This document shows, one piece after another, positions 8,486-17,623 of a DNA stretch of 64,000 bases (positions are counted from its first letter, which is position 1; each line of letters begins with the position of its first letter). The stretch is from Acinetobacter indicus CIP 110367 (GTDB lineage: Bacteria; Pseudomonadota; Gammaproteobacteria; Pseudomonadales; Moraxellaceae): NCBI RefSeq assembly GCF_000488255.1, contig NZ_KI530745.1:868001-932000 (forward strand), read 5' to 3'. Below the pieces are notes generated by a model. The model was not told the origin of the DNA and searched no databases. It saw only the letters and a program-made list of their open reading frames with translations. The translations under genes were made by a program, and so were the position numbers.

Positions 8486-11259
8486 GGCATTTCCTCCACC
8501 TGACAGGCTTTAATCAGGCCACGAATTTCCGGTAAACATGAGCCGCAATTGCCGCCAGCTTTTAAATAGGCCGTGACCTGTTTTTCATGGCTTAACTGCT
8601 GCTCCCGAATGGTCTGGATGATACGGTTTTTACCGACTTTAAAGCAGCTACACACCAACGGCCCTTCATTGTTCTTTACCGACATGGCCTGTCCGGCCAG
8701 CAAAGCTTTACGATGCGTGGCACTTAAACGCTCACGTTTAAACAGGCTGGCGACCCAGTCCCGATCGGGCAATAAGGCTTTGGGCGCGATATACAGGCTG
8801 GCGATTAAAATGCCGTCCTGTAATACCACGCTATGGCTGATGAATGCCGATGGATCTTCCAGCTGCAGCCATTCAAAGCGGCTATCTTCCAGCTGCAGCA
8901 GCTGTTTAATCTGTGCAGCGGTATGTTTAAATTTTTTCCGGTCGGCCAGTTCATAACGCACCGCTTTGGCGGTCTGAATCTTGCTCCACCACGCCACCTG
9001 CGCCAAAGTAGCCTGAACTGCCGCTTCATGACCGTGGCGAATATACAGCACGCCCTGCCAGTCGGTATAAAATGGCTGGATGCTGACCGGGGTATTTTTA
9101 AATTCCGGTTCGCCGGAAATGGCATCGACCACCGGATTGACCACTTTTCCAATTCGCGCATCGGAAGCGACCTGATCATTCCAGTGAATGGGTGCAAACA
9201 GCTGGCCACGGCGAATACCAGTCGAGACTTCAACCCGCAGTACACAGCTGCCCCAACGGGATTTCAGCTCCACCAGTTCCCCATCTTTCAAGCCATATTT
9301 CAGTGCATCATTGGGGTGAATTTCACAATAGGGTTCAACTTTGTGAGTGCTTAAATTGGCCGATAAACCGGTACGGCTCATGGTGTGCCACTGGTCACGA
9401 ATCCGGCCGGTATTTAGAATGAGAGGATAATCTTCACAAGCGCCATGCACCGGGTCGATGGCCTGAGTGGCAATAAAACGGGCTTTGCCATTCGGAAAGC
9501 TAAACTGTCCCTGAGCAAATAGCTGTTCAACCGGTGGATTCTGCTGAGTGGTCAACACCGGCCATTGCAGCGGCTGCAGCTGTTCATACTGTTGCAGGCT
9601 TAGCTGGCTCAGACCACTTAAATTAAAGTAGCGAAATAGCGGATAGTCCTGACGCTGTGTCACCGGAGCATTTTCACAGGCCGATAAAGCCGCATGTTCC
9701 AGAAAAATCTCATGCACATGCTGATAATCGAAACCGTGAAAGCCCATAGCCTTGGCTACCTGACTGATCGCCCACCAGTCGGCCTTGGCCTGACCCGGTG
9801 CGGGCAAAAAGGCACGCTGTCTGGAAATGCGCCGTTCGGAATTGGTAACACTGCCCTCTTTTTCGCCCCAACCCAAAGCCGGTAATAAAATATCGGCATA
9901 GGCGGTGCTATCGGTATCCTGACAGATATCCGACACCACCACAAAATCACACTGCGCCAAGGCGCGTTTGACCTGATCGGCATTGGGTAAACTCACCACC
10001 GGATTGGTGGCCATAATCCACAGTGCCTTGATTTTCCCGGCTTCTACCGCCTCAAACAGATCGACCGCTTTTAACCCCGCTTGGGTGGCAATTTTTGGAC
10101 TGTTCCAGAACTGTTGTACCAGCTGCTGATGGGCTGGCTGATCCAGATCCAGATGCGCGGCCAGCATATTGGCCAGTCCACCCACTTCACGCCCGCCCAT
10201 TGCATTCGGTTGTCCGGTCATGGAAAACGGTGCTGCGCCCGGCTTGCCAATTTTGCCGGTCAACATATGACAATTGATAATACTGTTGGCTTTATTGACC
10301 CCTTGTGAAGACTGGTTCACCCCCATCGAAAACAGGGTCATGACTTTGTCAGTCTGGGCAAATTTTTCAAAAAATAGCTGTAATTTCTCGGCAGAAATCC
10401 CGGTACGCGCTGCCACATTTTCCAGCTGCTGCTCCGCGGCGCTGGCTTCTAACGCCTGCTGCAAACCTTCGGTATAGGCAGCGGTAAAATTGTGGTCCTG
10501 ATGACCATTTTGCTGTAAGTACTGCAGCAAGCCGTTAAATAATGCAACATCTTGCCCGAGCATAATCGGCAAATGTAAATCGGCCGCTTCACAGGTCGCG
10601 GTAAAGCGTGGGTCGACCACCACCACAAACAGATTGCGCTGTTCTTTGGCCTGCATAATACGCTGATACAGAACCGGATGGCACCAGGCAGTATTGGAAC
10701 CGACCAGCACCACCATCTCGGTCTGTTCAAAATCTGCATAGCTGGCAGGCACCAGATCTTCACCAAAGGCCCGTTTATGCGCCGCCACCGCAGAAGACAT
10801 ACACAGCCGCGAGTTGGTATCAATATTAGCCGTGCCCAAATAACCTTTGACGAATTTATTGACCACATAATAGTCTTCGGTCAGCAATTGCCCCGAAACA
10901 TAAAAAGCAATACTTTCCGGGCCATATTGCTCAATACAATGCTGGAATTTTTGCGCAATTTCGGTGGTGGCAGTCTGCCAGTCTGTTGGCTGACGGTTGT
11001 CCTTACGGCCCAGCATTGGGGTTAATACCCGTGTCTCTAGCCCCAAGGTATCGGCCAGATTGCTACCTTTAATACACAGCTTGCCAAAGTTGGCTGGATG
11101 CTGCACATCGCCTTCGACTTTCACCTGCACGCCTTGTGGTGAATGGCTGACATGAGTCCTCACCCCACAACCAACCCCACAATAAGGACAGGTGGTTTGC
11201 GTAGTCATCGTTTTTAATTCTGTGGAGCTTTCAAGTTCCACAACGGGAATGCTGTTCAT
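8482..11259 (-). CDS. nasA: Assimilatory nitrate reductase catalytic subunit NasA
   Basis: Cytoplasmic bis-MGD enzyme reducing nitrate to nitrite. An N-terminal [4Fe-4S] site is formed by C24, C27, C31 and C62; the molybdopterin oxidoreductase domain follows, with a molydopterin-dinucleotide-binding domain around residues 600-720. The C-terminus carries a BFD-like [2Fe-2S] domain with C870, C872, C905 and C908, as in NasA proteins that receive electrons from an FAD reductase. The start at 11259 is backed by AAGGAG five to six bases upstream; an internal ATG at 11208 lacks one. 925 residues. It lies about 300 bases downstream of the nirD-FAD fusion. Confidence 0.95.
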   Translation of the reverse strand: MNSIPVVELESSTELKTMTTQTTCPYCGVGCGVRTHVSHSPQGVQVKVEGDVQHPANFGKLCIKGSNLADTLGLETRVLTPMLGRKDNRQPTDWQTATTEIAQKFQHCIEQYGPESIAFYVSGQLLTEDYYVVNKFVKGYLGTANIDTNSRLCMSSAVAAHKRAFGEDLVPASYADFEQTEMVVLVGSNTAWCHPVLYQRIMQAKEQRNLFVVVVDPRFTATCEAADLHLPIMLGQDVALFNGLLQYLQQNGHQDHNFTAAYTEGLQQALEASAAEQQLENVAARTGISAEKLQLFFEKFAQTDKVMTLFSMGVNQSSQGVNKANSIINCHMLTGKIGKPGAAPFSMTGQPNAMGGREVGGLANMLAAHLDLDQPAHQQLVQQFWNSPKIATQAGLKAVDLFEAVEAGKIKALWIMATNPVVSLPNADQVKRALAQCDFVVVSDICQDTDSTAYADILLPALGWGEKEGSVTNSERRISRQRAFLPAPGQAKADWWAISQVAKAMGFHGFDYQHVHEIFLEHAALSACENAPVTQRQDYPLFRYFNLSGLSQLSLQQYEQLQPLQWPVLTTQQNPPVEQLFAQGQFSFPNGKARFIATQAIDPVHGACEDYPLILNTGRIRDQWHTMSRTGLSANLSTHKVEPYCEIHPNDALKYGLKDGELVELKSRWGSCVLRVEVSTGIRRGQLFAPIHWNDQVASDARIGKVVNPVVDAISGEPEFKNTPVSIQPFYTDWQGVLYIRHGHEAAVQATLAQVAWWSKIQTAKAVRYELADRKKFKHTAAQIKQLLQLEDSRFEWLQLEDPSAFISHSVVLQDGILIASLYIAPKALLPDRDWVASLFKRERLSATHRKALLAGQAMSVKNNEGPLVCSCFKVGKNRIIQTIREQQLSHEKQVTAYLKAGGNCGSCLPEIRGLIKACQVEEMP

Positions 11260-11556
11260 GGATGCTCCTTAGGTGCTGAAACACAATTTAATTCTTTTCA
11301 AAAAGATTCATTCCAACGCTGTCTTTTCAATGCAACTCATTTATCTGGATTAAGCTTCGGTTCGACCTACTTTTCTTTCGGGAAAAGTAGGCAAAACCTG
11401 AGCCACACTGTGGCGTAAGAACCGCAAAACTCGCCTTCATCGGGCATTTATCAAAAAGGTTGCAGAAACATTCATTTTCATATTTTGTCCTGGCTCAAAC
11501 AGTTGCGGATGACGTTTCCGTGTATCCGCTTAAGTACAGGACAGAATAGTTTGTTC
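11260..11556. other. Intergenic region between nasA and the nirD-FAD fusion
   Basis: This 297-base gap interrupts an otherwise tight operon and holds no gene that I can support. It contains two perfect inverted repeats (11366-11391 and 11402-11414), followed by GTCCTG at about 11487 and a complementary CAGGAC at about 11537. The composition looks like a dispersed intergenic palindromic element inserted in the operon rather than a promoter region. Confidence 0.5.
11366..11391. repeat. Palindromic repeat unit (10-bp arms)
   Basis: A perfect inverted repeat: CCTACTTTTC, a six-base loop, then GAAAAGTAGG. It is followed at 11402-11414 by a second one, GCCACA-C-TGTGGC. The pair resembles dispersed intergenic palindromes of Acinetobacter-type genomes. 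A single copy is visible here, so repetitiveness is inferred. Confidence 0.5.
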
Positions 11557-13170
11557 TTAACCCGCTTTCTTTAATGCAAAATCTTTACCAAACAGCAGTT
11601 TGTTGCGGATTTGATGAATCGGGGTCTGATCTGCAATCAGCTCGGCATACCATGCACCATCCTCGGTATCACCAAACAGTACTGCACCAATGACTTTGTC
11701 TTTCTGGATGATGATGCGTTTATAAATCTGACGTTTTTCATCATTCAGGACAATGTCTTCAAAATCATCTTCCGGTTCAAAATTACCGGCCGAGAACACA
11801 TCACAACCACTGACTTTGAGCTGGGTCGGAACAGTAGGTGCCTTAAAGGTCAGGCTGCCGTGCTCTGCTAGATGCGAGGCACAAATGAAGGCCTGTCCCC
11901 ACAGTGGCTCTACCAGACCAAAAGTTTGGCCACGATGTTCGATACATTCACCGACTGCATAAATACTCGGGTCATAACTTTGCATGGTGTCATTGACCAG
12001 CACCCCACGCTGACAGCGCAGGCCGGCACTTTGCGCCAGGGCAATATTCGGACGGATTCCCACCGCAAACACCACCAGATCGGCATCGAGCAGCGTGCCA
12101 TCTTTTAACCGGACTTGTGTCACATGGCCATTTTCACCAAGCAGCGTTTCGGTATTGGCTTCGGTCAGTACGCGAATACCCTTTTCTTCAATACTGTTTT
12201 TCAACATTAAGCTGGCTTTGCTATCCAGCTGACGATCCATAATACGGTCCATTAGATGCAGTACGGTAACGTTCATGCCACGCTGTTTCAAACCATAGGC
12301 CGCTTCAAGTCCAAGTAAACCACCACCAATAACCACAGCATTTCGTTTCTGTTCGCAATATTCCAGCATCCGGTTCACATCATAGATATCGCGGAAGCTA
12401 AGCACACCGTCCAGCTCTGTGCCCGGAATTGGGGGAATAAAGGGCTGCGAGCCAGTGGCTAAAATCAGCCGGTCATAATTCACCACCTGCCCCGACTGGG
12501 TGAAGACTTGCTTGCGTGGACGATCAATTTTCACCGCAGCATCACCGGCAATCAGCTGAATACCTTTTTCGGCATACCAGGCATGCGGATGCAACATGAT
12601 ATCGTCCACCGTTTTATCACCGGCCAAGACCGGGGACAGCATAATCCGGTTGTAGTTGCCCCACGGTTCTTCGCCAATCACGGTAATCTCGTAACGATCA
12701 GGTGCCATATCCAGCAAATCTTCCAGACAGCGCATGCCCGCCAGACCATTACCCACCAGCACCAGCTTCATTTTTTCCTGTTGCACGCCATTATTGGTGA
12801 TATAGGTTTTTTGTGCGGTCGGACTGACAAAAACCCGGCCCTGTTCAATTTTGCTTGGAAACACCAGTAATTTCTGGTCTTTATCTTCCAGACAGCGGCC
12901 GGTGGCCAGACTGAAATGCTGTTTATAGATTGGTGATGCCACCACACGCTCACCTTGCAAATCACCCAGAATACCGCGCGACATCACATTGGCGCCGCTA
13001 AACGGGTCCTGATTACTCAGGGCATAAACACGCTGTTCCTGCCCCACACGGAAAATTGCAATCTGCTGGCCTTCCACCAAGGCTGCCACGCCGGTATGTG
13101 GTGTAATCTCCTCCAGATGACAGACCTCTACCCAATCCAATTCATTCATATCTTTTAAAATTGTCATCAT
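11557..13170 (-). CDS. NirD domain fused to NAD(P)H/FAD oxidoreductase (NasC-like)
   Basis: A two-part protein of about 537 residues. Residues 9-118 match the nitrite reductase small subunit NirD (N-Q-D-P-F-x(5)-V-M-S-R-G, A-S-P-I-Y-K-Q), a Rieske fold without cluster ligands. Residues from 134 form a pyridine nucleotide-disulfide type reductase, with an FAD motif V-G-N-G-L-A-G near 139 and an NAD motif I-G-G-G-L-L-G near 281, like NasC or the NirB N-terminus. The start at 13170 follows AGGA at good spacing. It lies between nirB and nasA, so it could serve both as NirD and as electron donor to NasA. Confidence 0.88.
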   Translation of the reverse strand: MMTILKDMNELDWVEVCHLEEITPHTGVAALVEGQQIAIFRVGQEQRVYALSNQDPFSGANVMSRGILGDLQGERVVASPIYKQHFSLATGRCLEDKDQKLLVFPSKIEQGRVFVSPTAQKTYITNNGVQQEKMKLVLVGNGLAGMRCLEDLLDMAPDRYEITVIGEEPWGNYNRIMLSPVLAGDKTVDDIMLHPHAWYAEKGIQLIAGDAAVKIDRPRKQVFTQSGQVVNYDRLILATGSQPFIPPIPGTELDGVLSFRDIYDVNRMLEYCEQKRNAVVIGGGLLGLEAAYGLKQRGMNVTVLHLMDRIMDRQLDSKASLMLKNSIEEKGIRVLTEANTETLLGENGHVTQVRLKDGTLLDADLVVFAVGIRPNIALAQSAGLRCQRGVLVNDTMQSYDPSIYAVGECIEHRGQTFGLVEPLWGQAFICASHLAEHGSLTFKAPTVPTQLKVSGCDVFSAGNFEPEDDFEDIVLNDEKRQIYKRIIIQKDKVIGAVLFGDTEDGAWYAELIADQTPIHQIRNKLLFGKDFALKKAG

Positions 13171-13260
13171 CGTTATCCTGTGCTTTGGCATCTTCTGCTG
13201 CATATCTCATTTGGTTTTTCTGGCGGATTTGCTTCAGAAGATGTGTCTTGATCTTGAAGG

Positions 13261-15807
13261 TTATGCCTGCATCACCGGAATCCGGCTTTCATCACGCTCG
13301 GCCGCCGTTTTCGGGCGAATCTGCCCACGTTCGGTGGCAAACTGGATGTGCGGATCGTGTTGCTGCTCGGCTTTGGCATTGATAAAGGTTTTAAAGCGTT
13401 TACGTACTTCCGGATCTTCAATCGCGGTACGCCATTCATCCTGATAAGTACCCACCACATGCTGCATGCGGCGTTCTAGTTCTTCGGCCAGACCTAAGGA
13501 ATCGTGCACAATCACGTCTTTCAGATAATCCAGCCCGCCCTCCAGGTTGTCGCGCCAAACCGAAGTACGTTGTAAACGGTCTGCGGTTTGAATGTAGAAC
13601 ATAAAGAAGCGGTCGATGTATTTGATTAAGGTACTGGTATCCAGATCGGAAGCCAGCAGCTCGGCATGACGCGGTTTCATGCCACCGTTACCGCAAACAT
13701 ACAGGTTCCAGCCTTTTTCAGTGGCAATCACGCCCACGTCTTTACTTTGTGCTTCGGCACATTCACGGGTACAGCCAGATACCGCCATTTTCAGTTTGTG
13801 CGGAGAACGCAGGCCTTTGTAACGGTTTTCCAGGAAAATCGCCAAGCCAACTGAATCATCCACGCCATAACGGCACCAGGTGCTACCCACGCAAGATTTC
13901 ACGGTACGCAGTGATTTGCCGTAGGCATGACCCGATTCAAAACCGGCATCAATCAGTTTTTGCCAGATTTCCGGTAACTGATGTACCTGCGCCCCAAACA
14001 TATCCACGCGCTGACCACCGGTCAGTTTGGTGTACAGGCCGTATTCCTTGGCAATCTGGCCAATGGCAATCAGGCCATCTGGAGTCACTTCACCACCGGC
14101 CATTCGTGGGACCACCGAATAAGAACCATCTTTCTGGATATTGCCCAGATAGTAGTCATTGCTATCTTGCAGGCCGGCATGACTTGGTTTTAGCACAAAG
14201 TCATTCCAGCAGGAGGCCAGAATATTGGCCACAGTTGGTTTACAGATATCACAGCCCAGACCGTGACCATGTTGCTGGATTAAATCTTCAAAAGTCTTGA
14301 TCTCGTTCACACGCACCAGGTGATACAGTTCCTGACGCGAATAGGCAAAGTGTTCACAAAGATGGTTATTGACCGTCACCCCTTGACGCTGCAATTCGGC
14401 TTTTAATACCTGAGTCACTAAAGGTGCACAGCCCCCACAAGCAGTTGCGGCCTGGGTACATTTCTTCAGTGCACCGAGTGAAGTTGAACCGGCTTCAATC
14501 GCCTGGCAGATATCGGCTTTAGACACGTTATTACAGGAACAGATGGTGGCGCTGTCTGGCAGCAAATCGACACCGCTGCCACCGGCTTTGGCACCTGACT
14601 CAGCAAAGCCCGGCATGATCAGGCTTTCTGGCTGTTCTGGAACTGCCAGACCATTCAGCATCATTTGCAGTAGATCGTTATATTCTTTAGCACAGCCAAC
14701 CAGCACCGCACCCAGCAATCGGTTTTTTTCCGCATTAACCACAATTTTCTTGTAGATCAGCGCATCTTCATCGGCATAAAAATAGCTGAGTGAATTTGGA
14801 GTCATGGCATGTGCATCACCAATAGATGCCACATCCACACCCATCAGCTTTAATTTAGTGCTCATGTCGGCGCCAGCAAAGCAGTTCGGGTTTTGCTGCA
14901 TCACATGCTTGGCGGCAATTCGAGCCATGTCATAGCCCGGTGCGACCAGACCGTAAATCTTGTTTTGCCACAGCGCACATTCCCCAATCGCATAAATATC
15001 CGGATTGGAAGTCTGACAGTAATCATTAATCACAATCCCGCCGCGCTCGCCAATGCTGAGTCCGCTTTGGCGCGCCAGTTCATCACGTGGACGAATCCCG
15101 GCAGAAAACAGGATGATATCGGTTTCCAGTTCAGCGCCATCACCAAACTTCATCACATGCTTGGCCGACGCGCCATCTTCAATTGAGGAGGTGGCTTTCT
15201 GGGTATGGACTTTCACGCCCAGATCTTCAATTTTGCTGCGCAGCACCTTACCGCCCAGGTCATCAACCTGCACCGCCATCAGACGCGGCGCAAACTCGAC
15301 TACATGGGTTTCCAGATTTAGGTCTTTTAAGGCTTTGGCTGCTTCCAGACCAAGTAAACCGCCACCAATCACGACACCAGATTTGGCATTCAGACTAGCG
15401 GCTTTAATTGCATCCAGATCTTCAATAGTGCGGTAAACAAAGCAGTTTTCACGGTCATTGCCCGGAATAGGTGGCACAAAGGCATAAGAGCCCGTCGCCA
15501 GTACCAGTTTGTCATAGGCAATCACATCACCCTGATTGGTGGTGACCAGTTTATGTACCGGGTCAATAGCCGTGGCTTTGGTATTGAGGCGCAGATCAAT
15601 GCCATAGGCATCGGCGAAGTCACTGCGGCATAGACTTAGGTCTTTGGCAGACTTGCCGGTGAAGTATTCAGTTAAATGTACGCGATCATAAGCCAAACGC
15701 GGTTCTTCTGCCAAAATGGTGATTTCAACTTCATCGCCCGCAGTTTCCAAAACCGATTCGATAAATTTGTGGCCGACCATACCGTGGCCAATCATGACAA
15801 GTTTCAT
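13261..15807 (-). CDS. nirB: Assimilatory nitrite reductase large subunit NirB
   Basis: Reduces nitrite to ammonium with NAD(P)H in the cytoplasm. An FAD domain starts at residue 4 (G-H-G-M-V-G), with an NAD motif near 147. A BFD-like [2Fe-2S] domain has C423, C425, C457 and C460, and another Cys pair is at 519/522. The sirohaem-[4Fe-4S] site is C639-x5-C645 and C679-x3-C683. The start at 15807 follows AGGAGA by about six bases; the longer in-frame ATG at 15864 overlaps narK and lacks a site. 848 residues, normal for NirB. Second gene after narK. Confidence 0.96.
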   Translation of the reverse strand: MKLVMIGHGMVGHKFIESVLETAGDEVEITILAEEPRLAYDRVHLTEYFTGKSAKDLSLCRSDFADAYGIDLRLNTKATAIDPVHKLVTTNQGDVIAYDKLVLATGSYAFVPPIPGNDRENCFVYRTIEDLDAIKAASLNAKSGVVIGGGLLGLEAAKALKDLNLETHVVEFAPRLMAVQVDDLGGKVLRSKIEDLGVKVHTQKATSSIEDGASAKHVMKFGDGAELETDIILFSAGIRPRDELARQSGLSIGERGGIVINDYCQTSNPDIYAIGECALWQNKIYGLVAPGYDMARIAAKHVMQQNPNCFAGADMSTKLKLMGVDVASIGDAHAMTPNSLSYFYADEDALIYKKIVVNAEKNRLLGAVLVGCAKEYNDLLQMMLNGLAVPEQPESLIMPGFAESGAKAGGSGVDLLPDSATICSCNNVSKADICQAIEAGSTSLGALKKCTQAATACGGCAPLVTQVLKAELQRQGVTVNNHLCEHFAYSRQELYHLVRVNEIKTFEDLIQQHGHGLGCDICKPTVANILASCWNDFVLKPSHAGLQDSNDYYLGNIQKDGSYSVVPRMAGGEVTPDGLIAIGQIAKEYGLYTKLTGGQRVDMFGAQVHQLPEIWQKLIDAGFESGHAYGKSLRTVKSCVGSTWCRYGVDDSVGLAIFLENRYKGLRSPHKLKMAVSGCTRECAEAQSKDVGVIATEKGWNLYVCGNGGMKPRHAELLASDLDTSTLIKYIDRFFMFYIQTADRLQRTSVWRDNLEGGLDYLKDVIVHDSLGLAEELERRMQHVVGTYQDEWRTAIEDPEVRKRFKTFINAKAEQQHDPHIQFATERGQIRPKTAAERDESRIPVMQA

Positions 15808-15838
15808 ACAGTTCTCCTCAATAATATTCTGTGTTGGC

Positions 15839-17179
15839 TTAGGCTGCGTTATTGCGTTCAACAATGGCCTGTTCGAACAGGCGTTGTTCTTTTTCTTTGT
15901 GCTCCACCGAGAAGCGAATCATCAGGACAAAACTTGCGGCAATTACCACCAGTCCGCCCAGAACCATCAGGCAGGTCTGAATATCCAGTACGCCTTTTAA
16001 CAGGAAGCCTGCGGCGACTGCGCCGACGTTCCCACCGGCACCAATAATGCCGGCCACACCGCCCAGTGCATCGCGGTCAATAAATGGCACCAGTGCATAG
16101 GTCGCGCCGCAAGCCATGTGAGTAAACAGGGCAAAAATGGTCATGACTAAAATGGCCAGCATGGCACTGTTCATTTGCGAGAACAGAATCAGGAACAAGC
16201 CTTCCATTAAAATCATGGCAAACAGCACTGTTGTACGCCCATCCAGACCGCTTTTTAGTGCCACCTTGTCAGAGACAATGCCGCCCAATGCACGGGCAAA
16301 CAGGGCCAGCAAACCGAAGATGCCCGCTGCCATGCCAGCTTCTTTCAGGCCAAAGCTGAAGTGTTCGACGTAATACATCGCCACAATGTTGTGAATAAAG
16401 ATTTCAATCCCGAAACAGGCAGCATAGGCACCAAATAAAATCCAGACGCGGTAGTTACGTGCAGCATGCAGCAGAATCGCCATACCGCCTTTTTTGTCGC
16501 TGCCGACCTGAATGCCCTGTTCGCGTAATTCTTTAAAGTTGCCTTGGGTACAGTCCTGAGTCAGTTTCCAGTACAGGATGCCGACAATAATCATCATGAT
16601 GCCCGGTACCAGCAAAGCAATACGCCAACCCATGGCCTGCTCGACCCCAAACATCACCAAGGCAGATAACAGCAAAGGCATCAGCGCCTGGGTAGCGCCG
16701 CCGCCGGCATTGCCCCAGCCTGCCGTAGTGGCATTGGCTGTTCCCACCACATTCGGTGCAAACATGATGCTGGTGTGATATTGGGTAATCACGAAGCTGG
16801 CACCAATGGCGCCAATCAGCAAACGGAAAAACAGGAAGGATTCATAACTGTTGGAAGCTGCCACCCCAAACACCGGAATACTGCCGATAATTAGCAAGGC
16901 GGTATAGGTTTTGCGCGGGCCGTATTTATCACACAGCGGCCCGACAATTAAACGGACCAGAATGGTGATGGCCACCGCGGCAATATTGATATTGGCGATC
17001 TGATCTTTGGTTAGGTTGAACTCGCCGGCAATGACTGGCATTAACGGTGCGCAGGCAAACCAGGCAAAGAAACAGACAAAAAATGCGAGCCAACTCATAT
17101 GGAAGGCTCTCATCGCTGAAGTTTTAAAGTTAAATAGACTTATTTTTGTCGCTTTATTCGCTTGCAAATTTGAAGACAT
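15839..17179 (-). CDS. narK: Nitrate/nitrite MFS transporter (NNP family)
   Basis: Inner-membrane transporter of the nitrate/nitrite porter family with about 12 hydrophobic segments in 446 residues. The two family nitrate signatures are visible: a glycine-rich A-G-W-G-N-A-G-G-G in helix 5 and G-A-G-G-N-V-G in helix 11. The start at 17179 sits six bases after AGGAG; an ATG two codons upstream overlaps that site. It is the first gene of the nitrate assimilation operon, 31 bases before nirB, behind a sigma-54 promoter and a structured leader. Import of nitrate is the likely role. Confidence 0.92.
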   Translation of the reverse strand: MSSNLQANKATKISLFNFKTSAMRAFHMSWLAFFVCFFAWFACAPLMPVIAGEFNLTKDQIANINIAAVAITILVRLIVGPLCDKYGPRKTYTALLIIGSIPVFGVAASNSYESFLFFRLLIGAIGASFVITQYHTSIMFAPNVVGTANATTAGWGNAGGGATQALMPLLLSALVMFGVEQAMGWRIALLVPGIMMIIVGILYWKLTQDCTQGNFKELREQGIQVGSDKKGGMAILLHAARNYRVWILFGAYAACFGIEIFIHNIVAMYYVEHFSFGLKEAGMAAGIFGLLALFARALGGIVSDKVALKSGLDGRTTVLFAMILMEGLFLILFSQMNSAMLAILVMTIFALFTHMACGATYALVPFIDRDALGGVAGIIGAGGNVGAVAAGFLLKGVLDIQTCLMVLGGLVVIAASFVLMIRFSVEHKEKEQRLFEQAIVERNNAA

Positions 17180-17217
17180 AACCATCTCCTACCTGAACTG
17201 AACGTGTGGGTTAACCT

Positions 17218-17231
17218 GCTATACGGATAGC
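17218..17231 (-). other. Small hairpin in narK leader
   Basis: In the narK transcript GCUAU and AUAGC flank a CCGU loop, about 40 bases before the narK start. No U-run follows it, so it does not look like a standard terminator; a role in the leader switch is only a guess. Confidence 0.35.
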
Positions 17232-17253
17232 TGCATAACAGATTCGAACAGAG

Positions 17254-17300
17254 CGGACGTCGTTGGCCGTCTTTCAAATTTTGGGAGTCTTCTTTGACTC
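17254..17300 (-). promoter_or_regulatory. Candidate two-hexaloop ANTAR target in narK leader
   Basis: On the minus-strand transcript, hairpin P1 (17285-17300) is GAGUC-AAAGAA-GACUC, a perfect five-pair stem with a six-base loop. Hairpin P2 (17254-17269) has arms CGGCC and GUCCG around the loop AACGAC, with one C-U mismatch. Both loops have A at position 1 and G at position 4, the known hallmark of RNAs bound by ANTAR antiterminators such as NasT, encoded next door. P1 begins about two bases after the expected sigma-54 start site. I could not find a clear terminator downstream. Confidence 0.6.
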
Positions 17301-17311
17301 AGCTGGAATAA

Positions 17312-17327
17312 TGCAGATAGTGTGCCA
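17312..17327 (-). promoter_or_regulatory. Sigma-54 promoter for narK-nirB-nasA operon
   Basis: Read on the minus strand the element is TGGCAC-ACTAT-CTGCA: a perfect -24 block, five-base spacer and a -12 block with one deviation from TTGCA. It lies about 130 bases upstream of narK and would start transcription near 17301. Nitrogen control through NtrC and RpoN is implied. Confidence 0.75.
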
Positions 17328-17566
17328 ACTTTTTAGAAAAGCCCATTAGCTTGCTGTTTTTTATTGGGTTTTGAAAGTTATTTATTCTGGGTGAATGTAT
17401 TCAGATGCTGTCTACCTCCCGATTTCACGGTTCTGGCAGCCTCCTGTTTTATTTTTTGAAGTCCCCTGCCTTATCTTGGTGCGTTTTGTTTCATGCAAGT
17501 GCATCTTCCCGTCAAGCTCAGATTTAATTTTTGATTTTAAAGGTTTTATTTTAATAAATTCGGGTT

Positions 17567-17582
17567 TGGCACCATCTTTGCA
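17567..17582 (+). promoter_or_regulatory. Sigma-54 promoter for nasTS
   Basis: TGGCAC-CATCT-TTGCA matches the -24/-12 consensus exactly. Counting from the -12 C, transcription would begin near 17593, about 31 bases before the nasT ATG. It is divergent from the equally convincing sigma-54 promoter of narK. No full NtrC enhancer palindrome was recognised between them. Confidence 0.78.
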
Positions 17583-17623
17583 TTATTAAAAGTACTCGTT
17601 GTACAGACTCTATTGAGAGTTGC

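Noticed and set aside
13749..14300. Plus-strand open frame of 183 codons opposite nirB
   Set aside because: Antisense shadow of a well-matched NirB coding region; its translation has no family features.
17470..17490. TGGTGCG as an NtrC half-site between the sigma-54 promoters
   Set aside because: Only one half-site; no paired GCACCA at the right distance.
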